NCBI GenBank assembly: GCA_008973525.1
Contig: WACJ01000126.1
Coordinates: 62,001 to 126,000 of the forward strand
Length of the DNA: 64,000 nt
From: Stenopsyche tienmushanensis
Lineage: Eukaryota; Arthropoda; Insecta; Trichoptera; Stenopsychidae
Direction: 5' to 3'
The translations under genes were made by a program, and so were the position numbers. Below the pieces are notes generated by a model that searched no databases, was not told where the DNA came from, and worked only from the letters and a program-made list of their open reading frames with translations. Positions 12,111 through 23,975 of the stretch are shown here, one piece after another. The stretch's first letter is position 1; each line of letters opens with the position of its first letter.

Positions 12111-13225
12111 CTATACTTAAGGTTGAGAATAAATAACGCAAATTTGATAAGAACGAACCTAAACTAAATCTATACTTCATACGACAGATGGCATTTTTAG
12201 AGAGTTAACCGGGACTATACGTGGACTACCTGTACTTATATAGTGATTTTGAAAGGTTAGCGTACAGTGATTTTTTTGACATGTAAATGACATTTCCAAC
12301 TGAACATTGGTATATGTAGGTCATCCAGTTTGATCCAATTGCAGTGGGATAAATAAGAGCGATATTTCCAAAGGTTGTGTACGCCTTTTTGCAATTCCAG
12401 TACACGCATACCCGCCACACCCTCTGACGTGATAATGTTATATTAAAAAATAACCCCGCCTGAATTACTGAAGCTTTTGCTAATTTTATAAACTACCTTC
12501 CTTGACTGACATCCAGCCGAGTCACCGTTGTAGCCTCCCTTCTGAAAAGGTATCTCTTTCAGATGATCACGCCCCTATTTTGCACAGCTGAATCAATTAT
12601 TCGTCCGCTCTTTCGTACAATCGCTGAAAAATTCATCATGTACGACTCTTTCATTATAGCGCTTACGTAAACTTCCCTAGCCTAATCCTTAATTACGATA
12701 AAATTAGAAATATCACGACGATCAAACATGAGCGTAGGGTGGCGGCGTTCGTATACATAATTTATGGGGTCACGGAGGTGGCTAATCGGTGCAATCCATC
12801 ATCAGGTCGCATTGTAAGCCTGCTTTGTACGACACCCAGAACCTCACGGTCCGAATAATCTCCGAACCTTCAGATTTATACAATCGGACATTTTTGAATA
12901 CGACTGAAAGATTTATCGAACGTCTTCCATCATAATTTAATGATGTTTATTTTTTCAGCCTGTTATTATGTGCGAAAAGATTGGGCATCACTGCCCTGCC
13001 GAGTATAAATGAGAATTGATGTGATTGCATGATCAATTTCTTTAGCTACGTTGTCCGTGTGGATAGGTCGACAGCTCGGATAGAAATGTAATAAAAATTG
13101 GATTACAAAAGAAAGATGCGAAGATCTTCCATCAAGATATAGTGGATTTCTTGTCTTTCAGCCGACCAGAATGATTTGTTAACTTTCATATTAATGAATG
13201 AATTGAAATCAAATCGAATATAGGA
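12111..13225. other. No gene recognised
   Basis: Contains the minus open frame 12226-12420 without motifs. Moderately mixed base composition; no repeat identified. Confidence 0.35.
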
Positions 13226-13232
13226 TAATTCA

Positions 13233-13275
13233 CTTCTGACACCAATTTAACGTAGAGCTGTGGCACCATGGAGAG
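13233..13275 (-). repeat. LTR end/PBS scrap, minus orientation
   Basis: CTTCTGACACCAATTTAACG is the reverse complement of the LTR-end/PBS junction. About 20 bp of GC-richer sequence beyond it may be the LTR edge. Confidence 0.5.
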
Positions 13276-13439
13276 GTTTATTGAAATGATGGAATGTTAT
13301 GGAGCTGGTATTTTAATATCACTATCCTTTTAATCATCGTGTAAAATATTTTTAACCGAGTTTGAAGGCGATTTAGATGATAATATTTGGTGTTAGGTTC
13401 GTCATTTCACAATATTTTTTATAAGATGGATTGAAAGTA

Positions 13440-14262
13440 TTTTTTTGATGTTCGGCTCGTGCCCAATATCGGAGGGCCAAAGCCGTGCAGAAGACGTACC
13501 ATAAACGAGGTAATACACTCGATCCTTCTGTACGGAGCACCGATATAACATGAGTCGCTTAGACACGAAAGCTACAGAAGGAAGCTGGCCGGGGTCCAAC
13601 GACAGGGAGCGCTCCGAGTCGTAAAATCGCAACGAACATGACCAGAAACTGAGGGAAGCCTGGCAACGGAGATGGGATCAGTCCAGTAAGGAAAGATGGA
13701 CCCACCGACTTGTCCCGGTCATAAGTCGGTGGAGGGTCCGGGAACACGGTGAAACGACCTACCGCTTGACTCACTGGGCATAGATGCTTCGCTGCGTACC
13801 TAAAGCGGATTGGCAAAGAACTATCCGCAACGTGCCACTACTGCCAAGTGGAGGTCGACGACGCAGAGCACACCATAATTGGCTGTGAGACTTGGGCACC
13901 CCAGAGAAAACTGCTGAAACAATCACTCGGGGTAGCCGAGCTCAACGTCGACAACATGGTCCACGGCATGATGGAAAGCAAGAAGAACTGGGATCATTGG
14001 CGCGAATACGTAGAAGAGATTCTGAGTGCCAAAGAGGACAGCGAAAGAGAGACGCGGAGCGCCTCTCCAACAATAAAATAGGGCCAATCACCAAATCGCC
14101 AATCGCCAATCATAAAATAAGGCCAGATTACCTGTCCTATACAGAGAAGAGACCTGTGACAGAGAAGGACAAGGGGGGGTTTAGTCAGTAAAAATTTGAC
14201 ACTACCCATTATGGGTATCTTGAGCCTACTATGGATACAAAAATTCTTCTCCCACGGGAAAA
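13440..14262 (+). pseudogene. R1-clade LINE, C-terminal third and 3' tail (family B)
   Basis: Conceptual reading with frameshifts: RTINEVIHSILLYGAPI-stop, YRRKLAGVQRQGALRVVKS, then an EWQRRWD.SSKERWTHRLVP-like block, then MEVDDAEHTIIGCETWAPQR. These are the R1-clade post-RT blocks ending in a Cys/His cluster (C..C...H....C). The gene ends near 14081, and the 3' tail carries GGGGTTTAGTCAGTAAAAAT. The same tail occurs at 25306-25330, which defines the family. The 5' portion, including the YADD motif, is missing. Confidence 0.75.
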
Positions 14263-14770
14263 AAAGGATAGTGGCCTACTTTAGTGTTCTTGATTCCTGC
14301 TCGTCTGCATTTCCCCTCCTTTGAAGGAAAATGAGAAATGCAGAAAAATAGAAAATATTCCAATTCAAGAATACAAAAGTAATCTGCTTTATAGACATAA
14401 TAGGTATGTTTGATCGCGTATTCAATTCATAAACACGATAAAACAAAAATCCAAAGTTGTTAAATTAAGAAAAACGAATGATCATAAGAAAACAAGAGCA
14501 TAAAGATCGCATTCCGTTCTTCTTTTTGTCCAGCGCGTAAAAAAGCCAAAATGTATAAATAACAAAATGAACGCACTATCGATCTGATTGCAAACCTTGG
14601 GCACTCCATCTTTTTTCGGCGGAAAGATTATCTCACTTGATGCTGATACATGTGATGCGCTCGGTGACTTCTGCCGATGCGCTAAGTTAACAACGTTAGC
14701 TAGTTAGCAGGAGAGGTGATCCGCGTCAACTTCAGTACGCCACTTCTCACTATTTTTCCCTCAGTTAAGC
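14263..14770. other. No gene recognised
   Basis: AT-rich; no motif or repeat seen. Confidence 0.35.
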
Positions 14771-15050
14771 ACCACCTGAGATGTTGCTGGGTCACTCCAG
14801 ATTACTGGACGTCTCAGTTCCTCATAGGGGACAGGCAGTTTTATGGTTTCACTATATAAGTTTAGGTTTTACCTGATTTCGTATTGCCCATGCGGAGATC
14901 CGTTCATGAACGCAAAACATATTCTGTGGATATGTTCGGGCAAGGCGTCCAATCGCGAGGCGTTCATTCGAAGTGTTAGCGATCCGAAAGGCGGACCAGT
15001 TGGACACACAAATCTAACTATTTTGGACTTTTAGACTGTACCCTTTCCAA
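14771..15050 (+). pseudogene. Family A LINE, C-terminal tail
   Basis: Blocks in order: CTCCAGATTACTGGACGTCT (..PDYWTSQFL), CCATGCGGAGATCCGTTCAT (PCGDPFM), then ILWICSGKASNREAFIRSVS and PKGGPVGHTNLTI. This is one of the clearest examples of the Cys-Pro-Cys...His...Cys tail. It carries frameshifts between the blocks. Confidence 0.7.
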
Positions 15051-15185
15051 TGACATGCTACATGTCATACAAATTATTCAATAAGTACTTAAACTTGAAG
15101 AGGTACCAGTTTGCCAGTATCAAGGCTAAGAAGATACTTTTTTGCTTAAGATGTTTTAATTTATTTTATTTACAAAATTGGTTCA

Positions 15186-15209
15186 ATATATATATATATA
15201 TATATATAT
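15186..15209. repeat. (AT)12 microsatellite
   Basis: Uninterrupted AT dinucleotides. Confidence 0.9.
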
Positions 15210-15271
15210 GTACACCTATTTTTCCCTAGCCCCCAAAAAATTTGTGTCCATATGGAAAGTATTATTAGAGC

Positions 15272-15365
15272 TTCGAACCGGAGCGAAACCGAAAACCGAA
15301 CCGATATAGATATTAGGGACATAACCGAATTGAAAAAAATAGCGGTTCGTATTTCTGTTTATTAT
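15272..15365 (+). repeat. ACCG-family repeat fragment
   Basis: CGAAACCGAAAACCGAACCG followed by ATATAGATATTAGGGACATA and AACCGAATTG. It shares word order with 38612-38745. A second weak piece lies at 16836-16905. Confidence 0.5.
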
Positions 15366-15750
15366 TGACAGTTTTGTAAATTTGAGCTGTGTAAAAAAAT
15401 GAGTTCTAATTTTTTTCGAAGGGTCGCTTTAATCCTTGAAGCTCAAATACATTAAAAAGATTGTATTTATAGGGGCGATCGGACGAAAGAAGGTAACAAA
15501 AGCTGTCAAAGTGAATAGGTCCTCGTGGGTAAACAGTCCATAGACCCCGATGACCGATCAAATCGGATCGATAGTCTTCCGGAGGTGGTATTCGATGGCG
15601 ACCAATTGTGTGGAGACAGCAGGTGCACGTCGAAACTAACGACTGAATAATTTGTCCGCCCGATTTCGATTCGAGGGCGGAAGACCGGGACGAGAGATGG
15701 AGATGATGTGATGAGATAAGGGTGCAGAAAAGAGCAAGATTAGGACATAC

Positions 15751-15915
15751 CCATGAGTGAGGCGGGTACCTCGGGAAGGGGCCGATCTCCTTGGTGGCCA
15801 CATTGCTGGGCAGTTCGTTCTTGATGCCTCTCCTGATTCTTTCCTGTCTTCGAATCCGCCTTTTGGAATTGATCATCAACGCCGCCTGCATGCTGGCGGA
15901 TAGAGCGGCGGTCAT
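15751..15915 (-). CDS. Candidate host exon, unidentified protein
   Basis: The minus strand opens at ATG (15915) with MTAALSASMQAALMINSKRR, continues through a basic segment (RRQERIRRGIKNELP) to FPRYPPHSW, and stops at a good donor, TGG then GTATGTCC (GT at 15750-15749). Third codon positions are clearly GC-rich compared with the surroundings. A competing frame starts upstream (reading SEYVKVKKTSELDSSLAHDR, to 15970) and is also open across the same DNA. The true phase is therefore uncertain, and the exon could begin near 15962. The stop just before this ATG (TAG CAC ATG) suits either a start codon or an acceptor after TTAG. No family recognised. Tandem basic residues suggest a flexible, possibly nucleic-acid or membrane-proximal segment (inference). 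Confidence 0.4.
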
Positions 15916-15974
15916 GTGCTAACGACGAATCCAGCTCAGAGGTCTTCTTCACCTTAACGTACTCCGACACTAGT

Positions 15975-17020
15975 TTAATTGACAGTTACGTTTACATCCT
16001 ACGTTTTAATGGAAGCATAGATGAGCCGAGGCGATGTGCAGATCTGCTACGTTTGGTTGCATCTGTGAACGTGTTTTCTGCGAGATTTGAACACTGCTAG
16101 CCAATTTTCGTCCTTTTTCTTCATCTTCGCACCACTTCACCTCTCTGCAGTGCACTTGCGAGGCTTTACAACACCGACATTCATATTTCAATCATTTTTT
16201 TTAAATAAAGAAAACTACGCATAAAAATGTATCCTAAATATTCGCTTCCATTTACGACAACTATGGGCATACATGGGCAAAGGCAATCCGGATCAATCGT
16301 GTAAACTAGAACTAGCTCAAAATAACCAAATATTTGATGAAGCGCAACTAACTTGTGTCTTCTAAGCTCATCTAATACAAACTACTTTATATTTATCATA
16401 CAATAATCTGCCAAATAGAGTTCAGCAAGGGACTGTTGTCCAATTCAAAAAGTTCGTCTTTCAACTGTCATTTGATTAAGTAAATTTTACTATTTATTTT
16501 AATATCGCACAGACTTGTTCAAGCGAATACGTAACTATTTTTTCATGGCTTAGCAACAGTTTTCATCCAAATTTATGCATGGACTGGCCTTGCCTTTAAG
16601 TCCAATTAATAGTGATTCTTCGCTCTACACAGCAGAAAAATACTAGCACAATAAAAATAGGATTTTTATTAATATAAACCAAATACAAGTGAACTTTAAA
16701 TGATAATTGCCTAATATTGCCTCTATGCTTAGCGTACAGTATCCATTTAAATTAATATAAAAACGCCTTAATAAATCAAAAACACAAAATCAAACCTAAT
16801 TCTCTTTTCAACACCAGACATATAATGAACGTAAAAAAACCGGTTCAATTAAGATTTTCGTTCCATCTAATATATAGGTTCAATTTCGGTTCGAAGCCTT
16901 GGTTAAAACTAATGAGCACATCAGCAGTATAATCCAAATGCATTGATAGATTGTATTACTTTAAATATAGTCGAATGAAAATCAAGCAAAGATGACTAAA
17001 TTGTAAAATAATTTCGTTCA
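15975..17020. other. No gene recognised
   Basis: Apart from the ACCG scrap at 16836-16905, this is plain AT-rich sequence. Confidence 0.4.
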
Positions 17021-17025
17021 TTTTT

Positions 17026-17198
17026 ACAGAGAGTCAACCCTCCTATAGCGTCAAGGTAGGGGTCACGCTATAGAAACAAAACGTTATAGAAAGTAAGGCA
17101 CTCATGCAAAATTTATATTTGTTTAGTTTGTTAACAAGCGTAAAAGGCGCCGATATAGGAAAAATATACAAAAGCGGACGCTATAGGAGGGTTGATTG
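17026..17198. mobile_element. Pogo-like MITE (family 1), full length
   Basis: GAGTCAACCCTCCTATAGCG at the left and GACGCTATAGGAGGGTTGAT at the right form nearly perfect inverted ends flanked by TA. It contains internal partial repeats of the CTATAG core. No coding capacity; an open frame over it is incidental. Confidence 0.8.
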
Positions 17199-17685
17199 TA
17201 AAGGAAGCATCGTTATGCATAATCAGATGGCGTTGTTTGCCGCCTTCCTTAGTTTCACAATCGACGATATATCGTATCATGGCACTATAAGGGTTAAGTT
17301 TTAGATATCAAGACCACAAAAAGCCGAAATGGCTCACAGAACAATGCTTGCATACCACTGGTTTAGTCTATATTAAGGTATTAATGCTTCATTCATTCCA
17401 TAATTAGAATAAATTTCAGACGACAGACAATGGAGCACGCCATTTAAAATATCAGCCTTTAGCCGAGTTCAAATGATAAAAAACATTTGAACTCATCTGC
17501 ATATAGCTTGTGTACATCAAAAATTGATATTTATACAAGTGACATTTTAAAAAATGCTGAAAGCCCACATCAAAAGAACGATTTTTTTAATACGGTCGAA
17601 AAAAATAGCATTTGAGATAGATCCAATTTTACTACAACGTGGTGTTTTATAGGAAATATTCGATTTTCAGTCAGTATTAATTATT

Positions 17686-17760
17686 GTCAACCCTTTTATA
17701 GCGTACATTTCTAAAGAGTTTTTTCTATTGCGTTAGCGGCGGTCTTTTCATACAGCGATC
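17686..17760 (+). mobile_element. Pogo-like MITE (family 1), left fragment
   Basis: TTGTCAACCCTTTTATAGCG at the left end; the right end is not found. Confidence 0.55.
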
Positions 17761-18030
17761 GCCTCCTTTAAGATAGACTTCATTTTAAGAAGATCACAGT
17801 GACCTGAATAATGGTCCAACGAAGATATCATTCATTATGCATTGCGACAGCTCAAGATAGCAGAAAGCTTGAAATAATGCATGAGAAATTTTAATTGCAA
17901 TTGCTGAATGCACTTAAATTAACAATGACAGAGATAAAATCGGTCGTTTCATATGAAAATACCTGACTTACCTGACTTGCTAACTTTGGCGTTCTCGCCA
18001 TTTTTATTAAAAATAGTTTAACAACTTACT

Positions 18031-18533
18031 TAGGGAATCAAATCCCGGGATCCCGGACAGTTTTAGGCGCTCATAAATCCCGGGATTACTTAACGTAATT
18101 CCGAAAGATTCGGGATTTAAATTTGTATCTAACAGAAATCGTACACCTCACCAGCACGATGAAGGCTACGAAATCGAGACATTCCCACCAAAATCTGGAC
18201 GCTTGGAAATAGTGGCATAACTACTAATTGGCGAGCTTAAGCGACGCCTAAGGGCAGTAACTGTCAGTAATCTATGTTATATTAACTTTACCCTACCGGT
18301 GATGTATTTACTACACCTCGGCTCTAATAATAGAAATATCGATATGAAATATAATAGATACGCGGTTCAGAATTTTTGTATTCCTCCGTAATATAATTAC
18401 GAATCACATCAAAGTATTATAGTTTATAGGTATTCATCTGCAGCGACGAAAATAAATAATTTGTCGAGAAATCGGGAATTTCACAAGTTTTAGTCCGTGT
18501 CTCAGCAGAAAGGAATTTTATCATTCACATTGA
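18031..18533 (+). repeat. 0.5-kb dispersed repeat with AATCCCGGGATT ends, copy 1
   Basis: Starts TAGGGAATCAAATCCCGGGA, with repeated AATCCCGGGATT words, and runs to TCATTCACATTGATG. From about 18071 it matches the reverse complement of 32845-33347 almost block by block (CACCTCACCAGCACGA, ACACCTCGGCTCTAATAATA, CAGCAGAAAGGAATTTTATC). No coding frame. The palindromic CCCGGG terminal words suggest a non-autonomous hAT-like element (inference). Confidence 0.75.
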
Positions 18534-18565
18534 TGTCATTTTAACTTAGTCTGTGATACTGCCTA

Positions 18566-18612
18566 CTTCTGACACCAATGTTACGTAGTGTCTCGGAGCA
18601 GAGCCAAACTCG
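18566..18612 (-). repeat. LTR end/PBS, minus orientation
   Basis: CTTCTGACACCAATGTTACG, then GTGTCTCGGAGCAGAGCC, is the reverse complement of an LTR tail and PBS. Confidence 0.55.
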
Positions 18613-19570
18613 AATTTATAGTTACAAATATTTTCCAAGAATAGCGAACACATATTGGCGAAGCCCTTTGAGGCTTTAGCTGCAGCGAATTGTTAGAGAA
18701 ATTAAAAAAATATCGATTCGACGTTACAGCAAATCGTCAGATGTTTGAAACGATCCGCAGTGCAATTACACCCTTGCACTTTATGCTTATCCGATCTCAG
18801 CACGAACTTTGAACGGCTTAAATGGTGCGCCCCGATACCGTAAAATTTATGAATGACCGCATAAAATAAAATATGCTAAATACCAGTATTGGATCGACGT
18901 TGCACGATTGCGAATAAATTTTCTTAAGCAGTGCAAAAAGATTGAGGCCGTCATCGCGAGACTTTCAACGCCATATTCGAATTTTGCATACAAAGTTACA
19001 TCTGCATGTTGTCATGGTCCAAATAAAAATGCAGCATGAACTATTCGAACGACGTTCTAATAACAAAGTAGCTTTTGGGATCTATCAATTCATTTTCCAT
19101 TTATTACAGATTTATAATTCAGTCTACCCCTTGGGTTCATTTTTTTTAAACCACCTGTTGATTTGACATAATAAATTACAAGACAGTATAAATATGCAAC
19201 AGATAGTAGAATCTGAACGGCAACAACTTGAAAGTTGGTCGTATAAAGTAGAAACAGAGTTGAAAACTATTTTTCTCTATTAAAGGCTTTCACTTTGAAA
19301 TCGTTTAATAATTTCGAATAGCAATATACCAACCAGAAATATAATCAATGGGGTGTTTATCTTAACTTTTACCAAAATTATACTACAAAACAAAAACACT
19401 TCAAAAATAACCAAATTTCTTCAATATTATAGTAAAAGTTTGTTAATGACAATTTGAATCAGCGAGTGATCGCAAGTAAACAAGGATCTATTCAGGTCCA
19501 ATCCAATATATTTATTAACAAAAATTATTAAATAAAAGATTGTGCTGCGTTATGTAATCTTCTGTATATA
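18613..19570. other. No gene recognised
   Basis: AT-rich; nothing supported. Confidence 0.4.
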
Positions 19571-19574
19571 CAAA

Positions 19575-19660
19575 AAATAATCTATGTTTGTTTGTTTGTT
19601 CCGTATGCATTCCTATACTATTCATCCGATTGCGATGAAACTTTGGTGAGTTATTGGGCA
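19575..19660 (+). repeat. Repeat with CATCCGATTGYGATRAAACT word (possible Helentron part)
   Basis: TGTTTGTTTGTTCCGTATGC then ATTCATCCGATTGCGATGAA matches 51270-51335 closely. Similar words occur in non-coding parts of Helitron/Helentron elements of insects (recollection, unverified). A minus-strand open frame downstream (19622-19840) has no motif that I recognise. Confidence 0.4.
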
Positions 19661-19827
19661 TGTATTCAAAAAAGTTTTTAAATTAGCAAAATGATTTTTA
19701 TAATAAGCAGTTTCTCGATTATTTTCAATGTCATCAATTTCAGCATTCAAAACAAAAACAGGGATATGTCCCTGTTTCCAACCTTTTAACATAGGATTAT
19801 TCTCACAAAATTGTGGAAATACGGTGT

Positions 19828-19868
19828 CAATTTCCACCACATATTTATAGATTTATACAAGGCCTACG
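19828..19868 (+). pseudogene. Scrap of LINE reverse transcriptase (block A)
   Basis: The reading IFIDLYKAYDNIINQ matches the first catalytic block of non-LTR reverse transcriptases (F.DF.KAYD.I). Only about 14 codons are recognisable, so the LINE family cannot be told. Confidence 0.4.
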
Positions 19869-19869
19869 A

Positions 19870-21115
19870 CAACATCATCAACCAACACAATCCCAACGAG
19901 AATCACCAAGGCGACCGCATTTATTCCGCGTCCATGAGTTCAACAGGAGACTCGAAATATCGTTAACAGGTAGATTTAATTTTTTAATGTACCTCTTAAA
20001 TAATTATTAATACCTGTTTTTTAACGTAATTAAAAATATGTGAAAGCACTTCAATAAACGAAATTAAAACACAAACACTCTATTTCTTTGTGTGACATTG
20101 CAATGAATTCTGAGTATTCGCCAATTGTATTATAAAATAGTTTTGCTACTGGTGTAGGGGTTGCTTTATGCTAGGTGTAAACACACACAGTAGAGACGCC
20201 GCGGCGCATGCGCGTCTATGATGTATGCAATGGATACGGACACACTGCAAACGATTCTCTCTCTCTTTTACCGACCAACCGCCGCTTGAAGTTTCAATTT
20301 TCGTGACGTTCAAGCCAATTTGCTCTATCACGCCTACATATATTAAGAATTCTATTAGAGAAAGTACACGAATTCATTGCACGTCAATATACAGACTCAA
20401 TGCTATTATTTAGGTCAAAGTTGGTTATATCGAATTATAAACTCGTGTTCATAAAATTTAAATTTTTCCCATTGATGTTTGAAAATATGAAATTTAAATA
20501 TTGTAAATTAGCAGCACTTAGTTCAGCGGACTCCGCAAATTTAGGTCAAATACATTTAAATGAATGTTTGCAAAAGCAGGATTTTAGTTGGCGTTTATAA
20601 TTAAAGGAAAGTGTAGGAGTTGATAAATAATAAGTGAGATCATTAAGGCAAAGATAAGGTTCCGTCACGCAGGGGTTGGATCCGCCATTTCGGGTAGGTT
20701 AGTGGAATGAAGTTAATTTAACGCGAATCGTGTTTGTTCTGTATCACTCCCTATCGGAACTCTCGCCAATCGCCAATGCTCCAAATTATAATGCCATTAT
20801 CGGTTTTTAGCCAGCGAACACCCCCTAACGATAAAACGACAACAACCCCTACGACGCTCGTTCAAGCACGAAAGCTTATCGAACACTTCCCTCTTTATTT
20901 CCATTTTCCTCTTTCACCCGAAGACATTACCGAGCCGATGTGCAAATAAGCCACAGCAGAACTAGAAAGTGATATGTCATGAGCAGAAAAAGTGCAAAAC
21001 ATAAATGCTTCAAATCTTAGATCAAAAATCCAAATCTAGTAATGGCAGTTTGGAACAAAATACCTAATTACTTAAAAATATATTTATATCATAACACACT
21101 TTAGGCGGAAACGCT
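19870..21115. other. No gene recognised
   Basis: Contains a short CT run (20256-20268) and AT-rich sequence; no supported gene. Confidence 0.4.
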
Positions 21116-21120
21116 TAATA

Positions 21121-21189
21121 TAGTTAACCCTCCTATAGTGTCTACTTTGTTTGCAGTCCCTATCTCGACACTATAGAAGTGTTGACTGT
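21121..21189. mobile_element. Pogo-like MITE (family 1), internally deleted
   Basis: TAGTTAACCCTCCTATAGTG and CACTATAGAAGTGTTGACTG are inverted ends only about 30 bp apart, giving a 69-bp element. Confidence 0.7.
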
Positions 21190-21430
21190 TACTACTATGG
21201 TCATATTGATATAACATTATAATATTAACTCTTCGTAGAGTTAATTTCTATCAAAAGTCTCACATTAATTTTTTGCGGTCCTATGTCGAGTCTGGGTCGA
21301 CATTTTGTTTCTAATTTTTTTCCCCACTCAGATTTAAAATCATGTGATTTTATTTTGCGTATCGTGTTTAGGACAGTATTTGGAAAGGAATATTGGTTGA
21401 AAATTTCCGAATAAAGTGTCTATTTATGCT

Positions 21431-21686
21431 TCTGAATCCCGACGGAGGAGGATCATCGAGAAGAAGACCAACTTTGAGTTCAAGAAGACGGGTCGACAAA
21501 GCTTTGGGTGGATCATCACCCGCTCGCTCCGACCTTTATCACCGAACGCATGAAATCATAAGCGTGTTCCGTCGTTCATCGCAGCCAGCTCATAGATCGG
21601 GACCTAGATCGTTACGGACCACGATTGATCTCCATCGATCATGTATCGCACCGAGGCGCTTTCAACCGCGGTTTCGCGTGCGAACA
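21431..21686 (+). other. GC-rich island with coding-like frame
   Basis: In one frame a run rich in G/C third positions reads RRRIIEKKTNFEFKKTGRQS, then FGWIITRSLRPLSPNA and a stop. A second frame stays open to 21737. The island stands out against AT-rich flanks, but I see no strong splice sites and no known family. It could be a host exon, a UTR or a transposon piece. Confidence 0.25.
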
Positions 21687-21739
21687 TATTTATTAAAATA
21701 TATATTCTTATTATTTTCTATAGCAAATTGGATTTAATA

Positions 21740-22340
21740 TGCTTCCAAGAATTCCAAATTAGAATCTCATATGTCACTAAGTAGCATTCATTGAGAACTT
21801 GCATATTGTATAGTTCACAGTCTGGGATTCAATACAACCAAATCGATATTCTATTTTTTAAAACCGTCTGAGTGGAATTAAATGTCAAAGTGTATAACGT
21901 TTATCAAAGAAATAAGCTGATAGCTTCTATTTCAATTGAAGTTATTTTTAAGCCAATGTTGACCAATATACGATATAACTACCATCTGAAATATAAACGA
22001 AAACGAACCTTAGCTCGAACGTTTAATTGAATTGATTTATCATAAATATTTCTAAAAGCAATGCTCTTGTTTTATTGACAGTCCATGAAACAATCGCAGA
22101 ATGAATATTCTCAAAATAAGAATACAGATCAAAAAATTGCCTATAGTTGAAGTTTTAGCCATTTTTTTAAAAAAGGCGAGTGCCCATGAAAAAACTAGGA
22201 CTCGCTCAGATCATGATTTTAATCACGATGATAATCAGTTCTCGCTCTTGTTTTTTTTAAAGGGCATCACAAATTAAAGCATAAATATATCATCAACAAA
22301 TGTTCTTATATCTACATTAAACATTATTGTCAAGACCAAT
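21740..22340. other. No gene recognised
   Basis: AT-rich; nothing supported. Confidence 0.4.
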
Positions 22341-22346
22341 CGCTAA

Positions 22347-22584
22347 TACGAGGGTCATCCAGAAATTAAGGTTATAGCATTTATGTAGGCTCTAAAAATG
22401 CTTGTATTTAATTAAAATTCACAGAATACTTCACAAGTATGTCAAAAAAAAATTCAACGTGGCCAGTGACATAGATCTCCACCGCCAACTCTTTTTTGAT
22501 TGGTTTTTGGATTCTGGGGTGTAGTGACACATCCACGTCTCATTCCCCGTCACGATAGAGTCCAGAAAAGGTTGTCCTTCCTGG
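22347..22584 (-). pseudogene. Mariner remnant with TIR
   Basis: Plus-strand ACGAGGGTCATCCAGAAATT is a mariner-type terminal repeat. The minus reading contains FLDSIVTGNETWMCHYTPES followed by KNQSKKSW. This is the first catalytic block (VTGDETW.HHYTPESK.QS.W), with the catalytic Asp replaced by Asn (GNET for GDET). An internal deletion joins it directly to the 3' end. Confidence 0.7.
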
Positions 22585-22587
22585 ATT

Positions 22588-22920
22588 TAGCTATTATTGG
22601 ATCAATCCCAAGCATTGGACATCTCAGTTCCTAACAGGACACGGCCGTTTCAGTATCCACTTAATAGGACTGGGCTTCGTGTATATATTGTATTGTCCAT
22701 ATAGGGATACGTGCATGGACGCAGTTCTTATTCTGTGGATGTGTGCGGGCATGACTTCCGTAAGGGAGGCGTTTTAGTGCCGTGTCGTGTGTGCCACAGA
22801 AATCTGGTGACCCATCCTAGTATCTTAAGCACCTTATCCGTGTTTTGCTCTTATTTTAAGGTCGATTACGACATGGAGACGCGCTTGGGAGTTTGGCTCC
22901 TGGGTGCTCCGGTGTAAGCA
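22588..22920 (+). pseudogene. Family A LINE, C-terminal tail
   Basis: Reads KHWTSQFLTGHGRFSIHLIG LGF, then the remains of the CPY...MDAVLILWMCAGM block, with a stop after SVREAF. One copy of the tail repeated across the window. Abuts the mariner remnant on its left. Confidence 0.7.
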
Positions 22921-23925
22921 TTCTTACCCAAGTTTTTCCGACACAATGTCACTGAGGACACTTCCTATTATTGTAGTTTGAATTTATTTAAAAAATAACA
23001 AATGCTAATTGCAAACATTGCATTTGAACAGATAGTTGGACCATTTCTTAAATATTTTGGTTTGAAAAGTAAAGATGAAGCAAAATAATCAGATCATCAA
23101 ATCATTAGTAAAATGGGAAGCTTGGATTAAATGTGAATTTAAAAAACGTAGACCAAATGACTATTCTACTTTATCCTCGGCATGCTTAATTGCAAGCCAT
23201 CAAGGAACCGACATATTAAAATTCTTATCCAAAACTAATGTATTTTAAAAGAGATCATAGTCCTCAGTAATGAGGCTTAACGATTTTATTGAATGCTTTA
23301 TATAATGATACTATAATGTACAAAGCGATCTCATTAGGCTAATTGAAAATCGACAAGGGCAAAAACTCATGACTATTCTGTCAAATAATATCAGGAACGG
23401 ACGAAGAAATGTATGAATGACTGAAATTAATAGCATGTAAAAATTGATTTCCAGACATCCACCACTAGGTTAAAAGGTCAGAATATGAGATTTTTTTCAG
23501 GGAAGATTGCTAAAATCGAATAAGGGAATATCGATCTTACTATTAAAAAAAAATGTCGACAAACGCCATAGCCTCCGGCGTGTCAGTCAGTATCGATTAT
23601 GCCATTTGGAAGCAGAACAGCGTCATTTGATAGTCGGGTAGAGCTATGGACGAGGTCAGAGCCATGGAAAAATCAATTCCACTACTGAAATTGACGCAAA
23701 AAGGATAAACAGTCACAGAAATTGAAAAGCAAACAATGACACCCGTCAAATTTTGGGGGGGAAACGGGCGTGACGTCGTATCTATCATCGCAAGAATATT
23801 AACAAGCCAACGATGCAAAAGCCCCAACTTAAGTAAAGTTCACGAAAGTAAGAATAAACACCCCCTACACAAAAGGTGATACTGTAAGTCGTTTCACACC
23901 AGTGCTTCGCGGACTCCTAGGGTGG
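22921..23925. other. No gene identified; mixed composition
   Basis: 23570-23900 is less AT-rich and partly open on both strands (minus 23597-23827), but without motifs. It could be unrecognised transposon sequence upstream of the TATA box below. Confidence 0.3.
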
Positions 23926-23929
23926 GGCT

Positions 23930-23975
23930 TTGGCTATAAAAAGGCGAGGAACCAGCGACCTCATCATTACACTTT
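23930..23975 (+). promoter_or_regulatory. Candidate TATA-type core promoter
   Basis: GGCTATAAAAAGGCGAGGAA is a strong TATA box with a GC-rich 3' flank. A TCATTAC initiator-like motif lies roughly 30 bp downstream. The layout is what insect RNA polymerase II promoters show. It may belong to a lost LTR or mobile element, since no gene is identified until the LINE at 24245. Confidence 0.4.
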
